The position numbers and the translations under genes were made by a program. Below, one piece after another: positions 16,723 through 27,430 of a stretch of DNA of 64,000 nt; the stretch's first letter is position 1; each line of letters starts with the position of its first letter. The notes beneath the pieces are model-generated. The model made no database searches. It worked only from the letters and a program-made list of their open reading frames with translations, and had not been told where the DNA came from. Source of the DNA: an uncultured Flavobacteriaceae bacterium. GTDB lineage: Bacteria; Bacteroidota; Bacteroidia; Flavobacteriales; Flavobacteriaceae. The stretch is taken from the NCBI GenBank assembly GCA_913065125.1, contig CAJYAG010000002.1:682001-746000 (forward strand). Reading direction: 5' to 3'.

Positions 16723-17780
16723 TAGAAAAATTAACATTCGAAGCAATTGAGCTGTTAAAGAAACTGATTGAAACTCCATCTTTTTCATCCGAAGAAGATA
16801 AAACAGCAGTGCTTCTAGAAAATTGGTTTATCTACAATAAGATTCCTTTTAAAAGAACTGAAAATAATGTTTGGGCTATCAATAAATATTTTGATAAAAA
16901 CAAACCAACTTTGTTGTTAAACTCACATCACGACACCGTAAAACCCAATAATGGTTATACCAAAAACCCGTTTAAAGCAATTGTTGAAGATGGAAAATTA
17001 TACGGTTTGGGAAGTAATGATGCCGGTGGATGTTTGGTTTCATTATTGGCAGCATTTACTCATTTTTATCAGCAAAAAACCTTGAAATACAATTTGATAT
17101 TGGTTGCATCGGCAGAAGAAGAAACAAGTGGAGAAAATGGGTTAAATAGTATGTTGTCTATCATTCCTAAAATTGATGTAGCCATTGTAGGCGAACCCAC
17201 ATTAATGAGTTTAGCAATTGCAGAAAAAGGGTTGGTTGTTTTTGATGCTGTGGTAAAAGGAACTCCGAGTCATGCTGCGCATCCAAATGCAAATAATGCT
17301 ATTTATAACAGTATTGATGTGTTAAAATGGTTTCAAGAATACCAGTTTAAAAAAACTTCAGAAACGTTGGGAGCTGTAAAAATGACTGTGACACAAATCA
17401 ACGCAGGGAAACAACACAATGCCGTTCCCTCTGAAGTAAAGTTGGTGGTTGATGTTCGTGTAAATGATAAATATTCTAATCAAGAAATTGTAACTATTTT
17501 ACAAAATGAGTCGCCTTGCAATAGTATTATTCCAAGAGGAACCAAATTAAACTCATCATCCATTCCTTTAGAGCACGAATTGGTACAAGCGGGAATTTTT
17601 TTAGGAAGAGCCACTTATGGTTCTCCAACTTTATCAGATCAATCAGTGTTAAGTTGCCCTTCTTTAAAATTAGGGCCAGGAGATAGTACGAGATCACATT
17701 CTGCAGATGAATTTGTTTTCATCAAAGAAATTGAAGAGGGCATTAAAATTTATATTCAACTTTTAGAAAAAATAGTATAA
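16719..17780 (+). CDS. argE: M20-family deacylase, acylcitrulline/acylornithine deacetylase type
   Basis: This metal-dependent hydrolase of 353 residues has the M20 zinc set: H70 and D72 in LNSHHDTVKP, D101 in YGLGSNDAGG, the catalytic E134/E135 in SAEEETSGENG and E159 in VGEPT. Because the transcarbamylase acts on acylornithine, this enzyme most likely removes the acyl group from N-acylcitrulline to give the citrulline used by argG. It resembles DapE-type succinyl-amide hydrolases as much as classical ArgE, which would suit an N-succinyl pathway. It lies between argB (4-base overlap) and argH (1-base gap). Confidence 0.88.
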   Translation: MIEKLTFEAIELLKKLIETPSFSSEEDKTAVLLENWFIYNKIPFKRTENNVWAINKYFDKNKPTLLLNSHHDTVKPNNGYTKNPFKAIVEDGKLYGLGSNDAGGCLVSLLAAFTHFYQQKTLKYNLILVASAEEETSGENGLNSMLSIIPKIDVAIVGEPTLMSLAIAEKGLVVFDAVVKGTPSHAAHPNANNAIYNSIDVLKWFQEYQFKKTSETLGAVKMTVTQINAGKQHNAVPSEVKLVVDVRVNDKYSNQEIVTILQNESPCNSIIPRGTKLNSSSIPLEHELVQAGIFLGRATYGSPTLSDQSVLSCPSLKLGPGDSTRSHSADEFVFIKEIEEGIKIYIQLLEKIV

Positions 17781-17781
17781 T

Positions 17782-19056
17782 ATGAAACTTTGGGACAAAG
17801 GAATTACAATCGACAAAAAAATAGAACAATTTACAGTTGGAAACGATAGAGAAATAGACATACATATTGCAAAATACGATGTACTAGCTTCTTTAGCGCA
17901 TGCTAAAATGTTGCACAACATTGAAATTATCAATGCTATGGAATTACAACAATTAGAAGAAGGCTTGGAAGAATTGCTACGACAAATTGAAAATAACACA
18001 TTTGTTATTGAAGAAAACTTTGAAGATGTGCATTCTAAAATCGAATTTGAATTGACGAAACAATATGGAGATGTTGGGAAGAAAATTCACACAGCACGAT
18101 CTAGAAACGATCAAGTTTTGGTAGCGTTGCATTTGTATTATAAGCAGAATATTTCTGACGTAATTCAGCAAACAAATATTCTGTTTGATACTTTATTAAA
18201 CTTGTCAGAAACGTATAAAGGAAATTTATTACCAGGTTATACACACTTGCAAGTTGCTATGCCGTCTTCATTTGGGTTATGGTTTTCTGCTTATGCAGAA
18301 GTATTGATAGATGATGTGTATTTACTTGAAGCAGCTTATAAAGTTGTAGATCAAAATCCGTTAGGGTCTGCAGCTGGTTACGGAAGTTCTTTTCCGATTG
18401 ATAGAGAATTTACAACTAAAGAATTGAGCTTCTCAACATTAAAGTACAATGTAGTTGCAGCCCAGATGAGTAGAGGTAAAAGCGAAAGAACTATTGCTGC
18501 TGCTTTGGGCGGATTGTGCAATACGTTGGCACGTTTTTCTATGGATATTTGTTTGTATATGAGTCAGAATTTTAATTTTATTTCTTTTCCGGATGAGTTA
18601 ACCACAGGGAGCAGCATTATGCCCCACAAGAAAAATCCAGATGTATTTGAATTGATCAGAGGAAAATGCAATAAGATTCAGGCTTTGCAATCAGAAATGA
18701 TTCTAATTACCAATAACTTACCGAGTGGTTATCATAGGGATTTTCAACTGTTAAAAGAAAATATGATTGCTGCTTTTGAAGAAGTAAAAAGCATTTTAGA
18801 GATTTTCGATTTTGCAATCAAACAAATTATTGTGAAAGAAGTGAAACCGAATGATGAAAAATACAAGTTCTTATTTACGGTTGATAATATGAATACATTG
18901 GTAGAAAACGGAATGACATATAGAGATGCATATAAAGAAATTGGTGCAAAAGTAGAAAATGGAACGTATGAGCCAGATACATCAAAAAAGCATACACACC
19001 TTGGAAGTATCCATCATTTATGTTTGGATAAAATTAAAGCCAAGTTTCCCAAATAA
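17782..19056 (+). CDS. argH: Argininosuccinate lyase
   Basis: ArgH splits argininosuccinate into arginine and fumarate, the last step. It belongs to the fumarase/aspartase superfamily and has 424 residues, slightly short of the common 450-460. SRNDQVLVALHLYYK, the GYTHLQVAMP region and the signature loop GSSIMPHKKNPD are intact, including the serine in GSS that acts as catalytic base in this family. It is the last gene of the operon and is followed within a few bases by a strong bidirectional terminator shared with leuB. Confidence 0.95.
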   Translation: MKLWDKGITIDKKIEQFTVGNDREIDIHIAKYDVLASLAHAKMLHNIEIINAMELQQLEEGLEELLRQIENNTFVIEENFEDVHSKIEFELTKQYGDVGKKIHTARSRNDQVLVALHLYYKQNISDVIQQTNILFDTLLNLSETYKGNLLPGYTHLQVAMPSSFGLWFSAYAEVLIDDVYLLEAAYKVVDQNPLGSAAGYGSSFPIDREFTTKELSFSTLKYNVVAAQMSRGKSERTIAAALGGLCNTLARFSMDICLYMSQNFNFISFPDELTTGSSIMPHKKNPDVFELIRGKCNKIQALQSEMILITNNLPSGYHRDFQLLKENMIAAFEEVKSILEIFDFAIKQIIVKEVKPNDEKYKFLFTVDNMNTLVENGMTYRDAYKEIGAKVENGTYEPDTSKKHTHLGSIHHLCLDKIKAKFPK

Positions 19057-19057
19057 A

Positions 19058-19094
19058 AAAAGAGCATTTCCTTTAAAATGGAAATGCTCTTTTA
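19058..19094. terminator. Bidirectional terminator between argH and leuB
   Basis: AAAAGAGCATTTCC (19058-19071) pairs perfectly with GGAAATGCTCTTTT (19080-19093) around an 8-base loop. T-runs are present on both strands, so it can end both converging operons. Confidence 0.88.
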
Positions 19095-19115
19095 GATTTA
19101 AAAAAAACTGTAAAA

Positions 19116-20237
19116 TTAAATTATAGTACTTTGTCCCATGTGAATATTTGAAAAATTAAGGTTGTTATCATTTTGATTTTCAATATAATCTGCAATAAAA
19201 TCTCCTACTTTAGATGTTGATGCAGAAAAAGAATTTTTTCCTTTGATATCTTCTGTTGTAATTCCTAAAACCAACGATTTTTCTACAGCTCGTTCTATGG
19301 CTTTTGCTTCTTTAAACAAACCTAAATGTTTTAACAACATCGCAGCAGATAAAATAGAGGCTAACGGATTTGCAATGTCTTTTCCGGCTGCTTGCGGAAA
19401 CGAACCGTGAATGGGTTCAAACAACGCATTCTTTTTTCCTACGGATGCAGAAGCTAACAATCCGATAGAGCCTCCAATAACACTAGCTTCATCAGAAAGT
19501 ATATCGCCAAATAAATTTTCGGTTAAAATCACATCAAATTGTTTCGGATTTAAAATGAGTTGCATGGCAGCATTGTCAACAAATAAGAAATCTAACGCTA
19601 CATCTGGATATTGATTCGCCATTGCTGTAACCGTTTTTCTCCATAATCTTGAAGTTTCTAAGACATTTGCTTTATCAACCAAGGTTAGTTTTTTGCGTCT
19701 GTTTTGCGCTTCTTTAAAGGCCAAATGTGCAATGCGTTCTATTTCTTCAACTGAATACGAACAGCCGTCAAAAGCTACTTGCCCATCATCACTTATTTCT
19801 TTAATTCCGAAATAAATTCCGCCTGTCAATTCTCTATAAATAGAAATATCTGTACCGCTAATAATTTCTTTTTTTAAAGGCGAATTTGCAATTAATTGCT
19901 TGTACGCTTTCACAGGCCTAACATTACAAAACAAACCCAATTCTTTGCGTAATTTTAACAATCCTTGTTCTGGCCTTATGGTTGCAGACGGGTCATTATC
20001 ATACTTTGGATGACCAATGGCGCCAAATAAAATGGCATCAGACTTTTTACAAATTGTAAGTGTTTTATCTGGCAACGGATTTCCAGTTGCGTCAATGGCA
20101 CAGGCTCCCATTTGTGCTTCTTTGTAAAGAAAAGTGTGATTGTAAACATCGGCAATTGCATTCAATGCTTTTTTTGCTTGCGCGGTTACTTCTGGTCCAA
20201 TTCCGTCTCCAGGAATTACTGCAATTGTATATTTCAT
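19116..20237 (-). CDS. leuB: 3-isopropylmalate dehydrogenase
   Basis: LeuB oxidatively decarboxylates 3-isopropylmalate with NAD+ in leucine synthesis. The 373 residues include IAVIPGDGIGPEV at the N-terminus, RPEQGLLKLRKELGLF with the substrate arginines, the DKANVLETSRLWR region and GSFPQAAGKDIANP in the cofactor pocket. It is the last gene of leuACDB and is separated from leuD by a 138-base spacer with an intergenic repeat, which may set its expression apart from the dehydratase genes. Confidence 0.96.
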   Translation of the reverse strand: MKYTIAVIPGDGIGPEVTAQAKKALNAIADVYNHTFLYKEAQMGACAIDATGNPLPDKTLTICKKSDAILFGAIGHPKYDNDPSATIRPEQGLLKLRKELGLFCNVRPVKAYKQLIANSPLKKEIISGTDISIYRELTGGIYFGIKEISDDGQVAFDGCSYSVEEIERIAHLAFKEAQNRRKKLTLVDKANVLETSRLWRKTVTAMANQYPDVALDFLFVDNAAMQLILNPKQFDVILTENLFGDILSDEASVIGGSIGLLASASVGKKNALFEPIHGSFPQAAGKDIANPLASILSAAMLLKHLGLFKEAKAIERAVEKSLVLGITTEDIKGKNSFSASTSKVGDFIADYIENQNDNNLNFSNIHMGQSTII

Positions 20238-20251
20238 TGTTTCTTATATTT

Positions 20252-20370
20252 TGGGCGTTCCCACAAGGGTCGCGCTTTTCGTTCTATCTTTTAATTTGTT
20301 CTCGATACTCGCTTTGCGAACTCGAACTGACATTAAAAGGATGCCACTTCAATCGCTAACGCAATCGGAA
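20252..20370 (-). repeat. Dispersed intergenic repeat between leuD and leuB
   Basis: Read on the minus strand, the spacer has GCGATTGAAGTGGCATCCTTTT at one end and AAAAGATAGAACGAAAAGCGCGACCC at the other, enclosing a palindrome of the TTCGAGTTCGC-AAA-GCGAGTATCGAGAA kind (20303-20332). This resembles the GCGGCATCCTTTT ... AAAGATAGAGCGGA repeats that recur between genes in Flavobacteriaceae, as recalled. It should fold into a long stem in the leu transcript. Confidence 0.55.
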
Positions 20371-20375
20371 CTGCT

Positions 20376-20957
20376 TTATAACATTTGATTTTCAAATGCA
20401 GTTATTTTATCTTTTTTGCTGATTAAATAATCAATATCATCATATCCATGAATCATGCAGGTTTTTTTATAAGCATCAATTTCAAAAGCAGCAGTTCCTA
20501 TCTCTGATTCTAAAAATTGCTTTTCTAAATGAACGGTTACTTCTGATGTCGCATTTTCTTGTAAATGAACGATTAGTTTCTTTAAAAAATCTTCCGAAAC
20601 TTGAATAGGAAGCAGTCCGTTATTTAGTGCATTTCCTTTAAAAATATCAGCAAAAAAACTACTAACAATTACTTTAAATCCGTAGCCAACTAAAGCCCAA
20701 GCTGCGTGTTCTCTACTAGAACCACATCCAAAGTTATTTCCTGCAACTAAAATGCTTCCACTGTATGTAGTGTCATTTAACGGAAACTCTTCATTGAGAC
20801 TTCCGTCTTTATGAAAACGCCAATCTTTAAATAGATTATCGCCAAAACCTAACTTGTCGGTTGCTTTTAAAAAACGAGCAGGAATTATTTGATCGGTGTC
20901 AATATTTTCTGTGGCTAACGGAATTGCTCTTGATGTTAATTGTATAAATTTTTCCAT
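20376..20957 (-). CDS. leuD: 3-isopropylmalate dehydratase, small subunit
   Basis: LeuD is the swivelling domain of isopropylmalate isomerase. At 193 residues it has the expected length and the motifs [11 protein letters not shown] near residue 20 and [17 protein letters not shown] near residues 73-90, which contribute substrate-binding serine and arginine residues. It acts with the iron-sulfur subunit encoded just upstream by leuC and is separated from it by 32 bases that contain a small hairpin. Confidence 0.95.
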   Translation of the reverse strand: MEKFIQLTSRAIPLATENIDTDQIIPARFLKATDKLGFGDNLFKDWRFHKDGSLNEEFPLNDTTYSGSILVAGNNFGCGSSREHAAWALVGYGFKVIVSSFFADIFKGNALNNGLLPIQVSEDFLKKLIVHLQENATSEVTVHLEKQFLESEIGTAAFEIDAYKKTCMIHGYDDIDYLISKKDKITAFENQML

Positions 20958-20960
20958 TTT

Positions 20961-20980
20961 ATGCTCGCGAAAGCGAGTAT
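20961..20980. repeat. Small palindrome between leuC and leuD
   Basis: CTCGC-GAAA-GCGAG, flanked by AT, lies in the 32-base leuC-leuD spacer. The GCGAGTAT half matches part of the palindrome in the leuD-leuB repeat, so it may be a short relic of the same family. Confidence 0.5.
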
Positions 20981-20989
20981 CTTTTTAAT

Positions 20990-22381
20990 TTATAATATGT
21001 TTTCAAATTGTTTTGTTATGTCAATAATTTTCCCCTCAACAGCAGTTGCTGCAGCAACTAAGGGACTTGCCAAAATTGTTCTAGAACCTTGTCCTTGTCT
21101 TCCTTCAAAATTTCTGTTGGATGTAGAAACACAATATTCTCCTTCCGGTATTTTATCATCATTCATTGCCAAACAAGCTGAACAACCTGGTTGTCTTAGG
21201 GAAAAACCAGCCTGTTCAAAAATTGTTTGTAAACCTTCTTCTGCAATTTGTTTTGCAACTCTTTGCGATCCTGGAACTAACCAAGCATTCACATTTGCTG
21301 CTTTTTGTTTGCCTTTTACATAGTTTGCTGCAATTCTAAAATCTTCAATTCTAGAGTTTGTACAACTTCCAATAAAGACATAGTTTATTTTTTTATTGAG
21401 TAAAGATTCTCCTTTTTTAAAGTTCATATATTCTAATGATTTTTCAAATGAAGCATCATTAAAACTCGGAATATTTTCTGTGATTTTTATGCCCATTCCA
21501 GGGTTTGTTCCGTAGGTAATCATAGGCTCAATATCAGCAGCATCCAACCAATACTCTTGATCAAAAACAGCAGTTTCATCGGTTGGCAATGTTTTCCAAT
21601 AGGCTACTTTTTTATCAAATTCATCTCCTTTCGGAGCAAATTCTTTTCCTTTTACATATTCAAAAGTAGTTTTATCAGGAGCAATCATTCCGCCTCTTGC
21701 TCCCATTTCTATGCTCATATTACAAACCGTCATCCGTCCTTCCATCGTCATTTCTTCAAAGACATTTCCTGCATATTCACAGAAATATCCTGTTCCAGAA
21801 TTCGTTCCGAGTTTTGCAATGATGTAAAGAATCACATCTTTTGGTAAAACACCCTTTTTTAGTTTTCCGTTTACGTTTACTCGCAAACTTTTTGGCTTTT
21901 CTAATAACAAACACTGACTCGCAAAAACTTGTGCAACTTGACTGGTTCCAATTCCGAATGCAATGGTTCCAAAAGCGCCATGAGTTGAAGTGTGAGAATC
22001 ACCACAAACCATTGTCATTCCTGGTTGCGTAATTCCTAATTCGGGAGCAATAACATGTACAATCCCGTTGTTTTTATGACCTAAATCATACAACGGAATA
22101 TTATTCTTTTTACAATTTTCAGACAATTGCTCTAGTTGTTTTCTTGAAAGAGCATCTTTAATTGGCAAATGTTGATTTTCGGTAGGTGTATTATGATCTG
22201 CCGTCGCCACAATTTTATCGGGTCTTGCAATTGGAATTCCGCGTTGTTCTAATTCGTTAAAAGCTTGCGGACTCGTAACTTCATGAATTAAGTGTTTGTC
22301 GATGTATAAAATTTGTGGACCATTTTCAATGGTATCTATAACGTGTGCATCCCAAACTTTGTCAAATAATGTTTTTCCCAT
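20990..22381 (-). CDS. leuC: 3-isopropylmalate dehydratase, large subunit
   Basis: LeuC is the aconitase-like subunit that interconverts 2- and 3-isopropylmalate. The 463 residues carry the [4Fe-4S] ligands: one cysteine in [14 protein letters not shown] and two in [10 protein letters not shown], plus [14 protein letters not shown] and the DHNTPT region. Its first base coincides with the last base of the leuA stop codon (the ATG and TAG share one base), so translation is coupled with leuA. The length and motifs identify LeuC rather than aconitase. Confidence 0.96.
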   Translation of the reverse strand: MGKTLFDKVWDAHVIDTIENGPQILYIDKHLIHEVTSPQAFNELEQRGIPIARPDKIVATADHNTPTENQHLPIKDALSRKQLEQLSENCKKNNIPLYDLGHKNNGIVHVIAPELGITQPGMTMVCGDSHTSTHGAFGTIAFGIGTSQVAQVFASQCLLLEKPKSLRVNVNGKLKKGVLPKDVILYIIAKLGTNSGTGYFCEYAGNVFEEMTMEGRMTVCNMSIEMGARGGMIAPDKTTFEYVKGKEFAPKGDEFDKKVAYWKTLPTDETAVFDQEYWLDAADIEPMITYGTNPGMGIKITENIPSFNDASFEKSLEYMNFKKGESLLNKKINYVFIGSCTNSRIEDFRIAANYVKGKQKAANVNAWLVPGSQRVAKQIAEEGLQTIFEQAGFSLRQPGCSACLAMNDDKIPEGEYCVSTSNRNFEGRQGQGSRTILASPLVAAATAVEGKIIDITKQFENIL

Positions 22382-23556
22382 TAGGCAATTGCGATTTTAG
22401 AAAATGTATCCACATTTTTCATGATTAAATGGATGTCGTTATCATGAATTTCTTTCTGTCTGTCTGCAACTTGTAAAAAGAAATTGTAGGCTTTATCCAA
22501 TTGAATTTTAGTCAATTCATACCCTACTTTTTTGGCTCTGTAAGCCAATGCAGCTCTTCCGCTTCTTGCAGTTAAAACAATGGCACTTTCGGTTACTCCA
22601 ACATCTTCAGGATTCATAATTTCGTAGGTTTCTCTATTTTTGATAACGCCGTCTTGATGAATTCCAGAGCTATGCGCAAATGCATTTGCACCAACAATTG
22701 CTTTGTTTGGTTGTACAGGCATTCCCATACTTTCTCGAACTAGTAAACTTGTGTCGTATAATAATTTGGTGTTGATATCGGTTTCTAAATTTAGATATGG
22801 ATGTTGTTTCAATACCATTACAACTTCTTCTAAAGCAGTATTTCCTGCGCGTTCTCCAATTCCGTTTATGGTACATTCTATTTGACGAGCGCCATTAATT
22901 ACGCCAGCAATTGAGTTTGCGGTTGCCATTCCTAAATCGTTATGACAATGACACGAAAGAATTACATTTTCGATTCCTTTTACATGTTCGCGTAAATATT
23001 TCATTTTTGCTCCGTATTCTTCAGGCAAACAATAACCAGTTGTATCAGGAATATTTAAAACTGTTGCACCAGCTTTAATTGCTTCTTCACAAACTTTCGC
23101 TAAAAAAACATTGTCAGTTCTTCCAGCATCTTCTGCGTAAAACTCTACATCATTTACAAAAGACTTTGCATAAGAAACAGCATCAATTGCTCGCTCAATT
23201 ACTTTTTCTCTAGTAGCATTAAATTTGAACTTAATATGAGAATCACTTGTTCCAATCCCTGTGTGAATTCGTGGAAACTTAGCGTGTTTTAAAGCCTCAG
23301 CAGCAACTTTAATATCATTTTTTACAGCTCTTGTTAGTCCGCAAACTGTTGCATTTTTTACAATTTTAGCAATTTCTGAAACAGATGTAAAATCACCCGG
23401 GCTAGAAACTGGAAAACCGGCTTCGATAACATTTACGCCTAACACATCCAAACGTTCGGCAATTACCAATTTTTGATTTGTATCTAATTTACAACCCGGA
23501 ACCTGTTCGCCATCTCGAAGCGTAGTATCAAAAATTTGGACTTTATGATCTTGCAT
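22381..23556 (-). CDS. leuA: 2-isopropylmalate synthase, short form without regulatory domain
   Basis: This DRE-TIM metallolyase condenses 2-oxoisovalerate with acetyl-CoA. The TIM barrel is complete ([17 protein letters not shown] at the start, [15 protein letters not shown] near residues 200-215 with the metal histidines, NGIGERAGN, and HSSGIHQDG). The protein ends at residue 391 ([13 protein letters not shown]), well short of the roughly 510-residue leucine-inhibited enzymes: the C-terminal LeuA dimer domain that binds leucine is missing. The related citramalate and homocitrate synthases are alternatives, but the leuCDB context favours isopropylmalate synthase. It should be insensitive to leucine unless control lies elsewhere. 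Confidence 0.9.
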   Translation of the reverse strand: MQDHKVQIFDTTLRDGEQVPGCKLDTNQKLVIAERLDVLGVNVIEAGFPVSSPGDFTSVSEIAKIVKNATVCGLTRAVKNDIKVAAEALKHAKFPRIHTGIGTSDSHIKFKFNATREKVIERAIDAVSYAKSFVNDVEFYAEDAGRTDNVFLAKVCEEAIKAGATVLNIPDTTGYCLPEEYGAKMKYLREHVKGIENVILSCHCHNDLGMATANSIAGVINGARQIECTINGIGERAGNTALEEVVMVLKQHPYLNLETDINTKLLYDTSLLVRESMGMPVQPNKAIVGANAFAHSSGIHQDGVIKNRETYEIMNPEDVGVTESAIVLTARSGRAALAYRAKKVGYELTKIQLDKAYNFFLQVADRQKEIHDNDIHLIMKNVDTFSKIAIA

Positions 23557-23583
23557 GATTACTAATAGTTTTTTTATCTAATT

Positions 23584-23591
23584 CAAATTTA
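23584..23591 (-). promoter_or_regulatory. -7 box upstream of leuA
   Basis: On the minus strand the bases read TAAATTTG, a full match to TAnnTTTG, 28 bases before the leuA ATG. No good -33 TTTG is seen. No Leu-codon-rich ORF lies between this box and leuA, unlike the ilv and arg operons. Confidence 0.5.
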
Positions 23592-23685
23592 TATATTGGG
23601 TTTTCTAAGTAAGGAGATTCTTATTCTTTCTTTACGATGTTTAAATGTATTATTTAATTAATAAAATTCTGACAAACAGAATGTT

Positions 23686-25248
23686 ATGGGTAAATCATCT
23701 ACGTTGGTCAATAATCAGAACGATGCATTATTTGTATTGATTAAATCCTTGTCTAAATCAGAAAAAAGACAATTCAATTTATATGTAGGTCGATTAGGCG
23801 GAAATACCGATGCTAAATTTTTCTCATTATTCAAGTTTTTTGAAAAATTAAAAAACTACGATGAGCAGCAAATTTTAGAAAGCGGAATTGTAACCAAGCA
23901 GCAATTATCAAATTTAAAAGCACATTTGTATCGTCAAATCTTAATTAGTTTACGCTTAAATCCTTCGCATCAAAATATCAGAATTCAGATAAGAGAGCAA
24001 TTAGATTTTGCAACTGTTTTATATCAAAAAGGATTGTACAAACAGAGTTTAAAATTGTTGGAAAAAGCCAAATCAATGGCGATTGAAAACGAGGAAAAAA
24101 ACAGTGCTTATGAAATTGTTGAACTCGAAAAAGTTATTGAAACACAATACATTACAAGAAGTATAAGCACAAGGGCCGATGAACTTTCTGAACAAGCTAA
24201 AGAGTTGAGTAAGCAAAATGTAATTACAAGTAAATTGTCTAATTTGTCTTTGCAATTATATAGTATTTTATTAAAATCAGGACCAGCAAGAAACGACGAA
24301 GAGATTGAAAAAGTGATTTCGTATTTTAATGCTCGTGTGCCAGAATTTGATATGAATACACTCGGGTTTAGAGAAAAATTGTGGTTGTATAAAGCCTATG
24401 TTTGGAAAAGTTTTTTGCTGCAAGATTTTTTAATGTGCTATAAATATGCACATAAATGGATGCAATTATTTAAAGAAAATACAAAAACAATTTCTCAACA
24501 TCCAGTGTTTTATTTAAAAGGGAAAAACTACTTATTAGAATCGCTTTTTTTTCTAAAACACTATTCGAAATTTAAAGAAGAACTCAATTATTTTAAAGAA
24601 GAAATTAAGCAAGAGCAAATACCGATAAATAGCAATACAGAACTGTTAATTTTTCAATATTTTACAGCCAATCAATTGCATTTACATTTCTTAGAAGGCA
24701 CTTTTAGCGAAGGAGAATATTTGGTCAAAGAAATTGAGCAAAAGATTAAAAAATACGCAACCAGATTAGACGATCATCATATTGTGATTTTATATTATAA
24801 AATTGCTTGTTTGTATTTTGGAATGGGAGAAAACAGAAAATGCATCACTTATTTAACAAAGATTATAGATTCTAAAAACCTACAAGCAGCAGAAGATTTA
24901 CAGTGTTTTGCAAGAGTGTTGAATTTGATTGCTCATTACGAGTGTGGCATGGATTATCATTTAGAAAGACAGTTTAAAGACACGTACAAGTTCTTGTTGA
25001 AAATGCAAAACCTACAAGCAGTTCAAAAAGAATTTATTGTTTCGATAAAAGCTTTAAGTGATGTATATCCGCATCAAATTAAAAAGGAATTTAAGAAAAT
25101 TTATGCGCGTTTACAGAAGTTTGAAAACCATCCTTACGAAAAAAGAGCTTTCTTGTATTTAGATATTCTCTCTTGGTTAGAAAGTAAAATTAAAAATAAA
25201 ACAATCGGAGAAATTATACGAGAAAAAGCTACAACTTTAAGCCGTTAA
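23686..25248 (+). CDS. Conserved helical-repeat protein of unknown function
   Basis: This 520-residue protein has no signal peptide or membrane segment and is predicted here to be almost wholly alpha-helical. Recurrent helix pairs such as [21 protein letters not shown] and a later [22 protein letters not shown] repeat are typical of TPR-like solenoids that hold partner proteins. The N-terminal stretch [21 protein letters not shown] is basic and distinctive. I recognise the type from other flavobacterial genomes as a conserved hypothetical but know no function. It is divergent from leuA and its stop overlaps the metG stop region by 4 bases on the opposite strand. Confidence 0.8.
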   Translation: MGKSSTLVNNQNDALFVLIKSLSKSEKRQFNLYVGRLGGNTDAKFFSLFKFFEKLKNYDEQQILESGIVTKQQLSNLKAHLYRQILISLRLNPSHQNIRIQIREQLDFATVLYQKGLYKQSLKLLEKAKSMAIENEEKNSAYEIVELEKVIETQYITRSISTRADELSEQAKELSKQNVITSKLSNLSLQLYSILLKSGPARNDEEIEKVISYFNARVPEFDMNTLGFREKLWLYKAYVWKSFLLQDFLMCYKYAHKWMQLFKENTKTISQHPVFYLKGKNYLLESLFFLKHYSKFKEELNYFKEEIKQEQIPINSNTELLIFQYFTANQLHLHFLEGTFSEGEYLVKEIEQKIKKYATRLDDHHIVILYYKIACLYFGMGENRKCITYLTKIIDSKNLQAAEDLQCFARVLNLIAHYECGMDYHLERQFKDTYKFLLKMQNLQAVQKEFIVSIKALSDVYPHQIKKEFKKIYARLQKFENHPYEKRAFLYLDILSWLESKIKNKTIGEIIREKATTLSR

Positions 25249-27299
25249 CTTACTTGTCCACCATTTTTAATTTTCTCAGCTGGTTCTACAAAAGCCAATT
25301 TTCCGTCTGGTGTATCCGTCATTAAAATCATTCCTTGACTTTCAACTCCACGCAATGTTCTTGGTGCTAAATTGCACAAAACAGTAACTTGTTGTCCAAT
25401 AATATCTTCTGGATTAAAACTTTCTGCAATTCCAGAAACGATGGTTCTTACATCGATGCCAACATCTACTTTTAGTTGCAATAATTTTTTTGTTTTCGGG
25501 ACTTTTGTTGCTTCTAAGATGGTTCCAACACGAATATCTAATTTGGTAAAATCATCAAATTCGATGATTTCCTTTTGAGGTTCTACTGTTTTTTTAGCGT
25601 TTTCGTTTGCTGTTTTTGTAGCTTGTAATTTGTTTAATTGTGCTGTAATTTCTTCGTCTTCAATTTTCGCAAATAACAGCTCTGCTTTATTGATTTGATG
25701 ATTGGCGTTTAGCAATACATCGTTTTCTGAAACATTATTCCAAGTTAATGTTTCATCAATATTTAAAATTCCTTTTAATTTTGTTGAAGTAAATGGTAAA
25801 AAAGGTTCTGATAAAACGGCTAAACCGGCTGCAATTTGCAAGGCAACATTCATAATTGTTTTTACACGTTCTTCATCAACTTTGATTACTTTCCAAGGTT
25901 CTTCATCAGCCAAATATTTGTTTCCTAAACGTGCTAAATTCATCAATTCTTGTGATGCTTCTCTAAAACGATAACGTTCAATGGATCTAGAAATCACATT
26001 CGGAAATTCTTTTAAAGTAGCCAACGTTTCTTCATCAACTTCAGAAAATTCTCCTGCGGTTGGCACTTGTCCGTTGTAATATTTATTCGATAAAACAACT
26101 ACACGATTGATGAAATTACCAAAAATGGCAACCAATTCGTTGTTGTTTCTTGCTTGAAAATCTTTCCAAGTAAAATCGTTGTCTTTCGTTTCTGGAGCAG
26201 TTGCAGTTAGTGCATACCGCAATACATCTTGTTTTTCTGGAAAGTCGATTAGATATTCGTGCAGCCAAACCGCCCAATTTTTAGAAGTCGATAATTTGTT
26301 TCCTTCTAAATTTAAAAACTCGTTTGCAGGAACATTTTCAGGTAAAATATAATCACCATGAGCTTTTAACATCGCAGGAAAAATAATACAGTGAAAAACG
26401 ATGTTGTCTTTCCCGATAAAATGCACCAATTTAGTGTCCTCTTTTTTCCAATAATCTTCCCAATTTGCATTGTTTTTTTCTGCCCATTCTTTGGTTGCAG
26501 AAATGTAACCAATCGGAGCATCAAACCAAACATACAATACTTTTCCTTCTGCTCCTTCAATCGGAACAGGAATTCCCCAATCTAAATCTCTAGTTACTGC
26601 TCTTGGTCGTAAACCATCATCAATCCAAGATTTAACTTGTCCTAATACATTTGGTTTCCAATCTTTTTTATGCTCTACTAAAATCCATTCTTTTAAAAAT
26701 GCTTCGTGTTTATCCAACGGTAAAAACCAGTGTTTAGTCTCTTTTAAAGATGGTACATTTCCTGTAATTGAAGATTTTGGATTGATTAAATCGGTAGCAT
26801 TATGACTTGTTCCACAGCTTTCACATTGATCGCCATAACTTTCTTCATTGCCACATTTTGGACACGTTCCAACTACAAACCTGTCTGCTAAATATTGATT
26901 TGCTTCTGCATCGTACAATTGCTCTGTTACTTCTTCAATAAATTCTCCATCATTATACAATTTGGTGAAAAAACCTGAAGCCGTTTTATGATGAATCTCC
27001 GCCGAGGTTCTTGAGTAATTATCAAAAGAAATTCCGAAATCGGCAAAAGAAGTTTTTATAATTTCGTGGTATTTATCAACTACTTGTTGTGGAGTTATTC
27101 CTTCATTTTTTGCTTTGATAGTAATTGGTACTCCGTGTTCATCAGATCCACAAACAAAAACAACATCTTCGCCTTTTAAACGTAAATAACGTGCGTAAAT
27201 ATCTGCAGGAACATAAACACCAGCCAAATGACCAATATGTACAGGTCCGTTTGTGTAAGGTAAAGCAGCAGTAATTGTATATCTTTTTGGAGTATTCAT
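25245..27299 (-). CDS. metG: Methionyl-tRNA synthetase
   Basis: MetG charges tRNA-Met. With the ATG at 27299 ([18 protein letters not shown]) it has 684 residues; a longer reading frame to 27371 would extend past the promoter box and is rejected. The class I motifs are PVHIGHL (HIGH equivalent) and [11 protein letters not shown] (KMSKS equivalent). A zinc knuckle reads [18 protein letters not shown], and the C-terminal 110 residues ([15 protein letters not shown]...) form the EMAP/Trbp111-like tRNA-binding dimer domain. A -7 box, TACTTTTG, lies on the minus strand at 27360-27353. Confidence 0.97.
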   Translation of the reverse strand: MNTPKRYTITAALPYTNGPVHIGHLAGVYVPADIYARYLRLKGEDVVFVCGSDEHGVPITIKAKNEGITPQQVVDKYHEIIKTSFADFGISFDNYSRTSAEIHHKTASGFFTKLYNDGEFIEEVTEQLYDAEANQYLADRFVVGTCPKCGNEESYGDQCESCGTSHNATDLINPKSSITGNVPSLKETKHWFLPLDKHEAFLKEWILVEHKKDWKPNVLGQVKSWIDDGLRPRAVTRDLDWGIPVPIEGAEGKVLYVWFDAPIGYISATKEWAEKNNANWEDYWKKEDTKLVHFIGKDNIVFHCIIFPAMLKAHGDYILPENVPANEFLNLEGNKLSTSKNWAVWLHEYLIDFPEKQDVLRYALTATAPETKDNDFTWKDFQARNNNELVAIFGNFINRVVVLSNKYYNGQVPTAGEFSEVDEETLATLKEFPNVISRSIERYRFREASQELMNLARLGNKYLADEEPWKVIKVDEERVKTIMNVALQIAAGLAVLSEPFLPFTSTKLKGILNIDETLTWNNVSENDVLLNANHQINKAELLFAKIEDEEITAQLNKLQATKTANENAKKTVEPQKEIIEFDDFTKLDIRVGTILEATKVPKTKKLLQLKVDVGIDVRTIVSGIAESFNPEDIIGQQVTVLCNLAPRTLRGVESQGMILMTDTPDGKLAFVEPAEKIKNGGQVS

Positions 27300-27352
27300 T
27301 TCTATCTTATTGATTTTGTTTAAAAACCTGTTTTGGACAGATTTTCGAAATG

Positions 27353-27360
27353 CAAAAGTA
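27353..27360 (-). promoter_or_regulatory. -7 box upstream of metG
   Basis: The minus strand reads TACTTTTG, a full TAnnTTTG match 53 bases before the chosen ATG. It lies inside the longer metG reading frame, supporting the shorter start. Confidence 0.5.
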
Positions 27361-27430
27361 CGGAAAAGCAACGAAAACTCATTTTTTTAAGCCATCAAAA
27401 ATAGATACATTTACAAAAATCATTTTTTTT

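Noticed and set aside
20060..20359. Plus-strand ORF opposite the start of leuB and the leuD-leuB repeat
   Set aside because: It is antisense to leuB with no family resemblance, and extends into the intergenic repeat.
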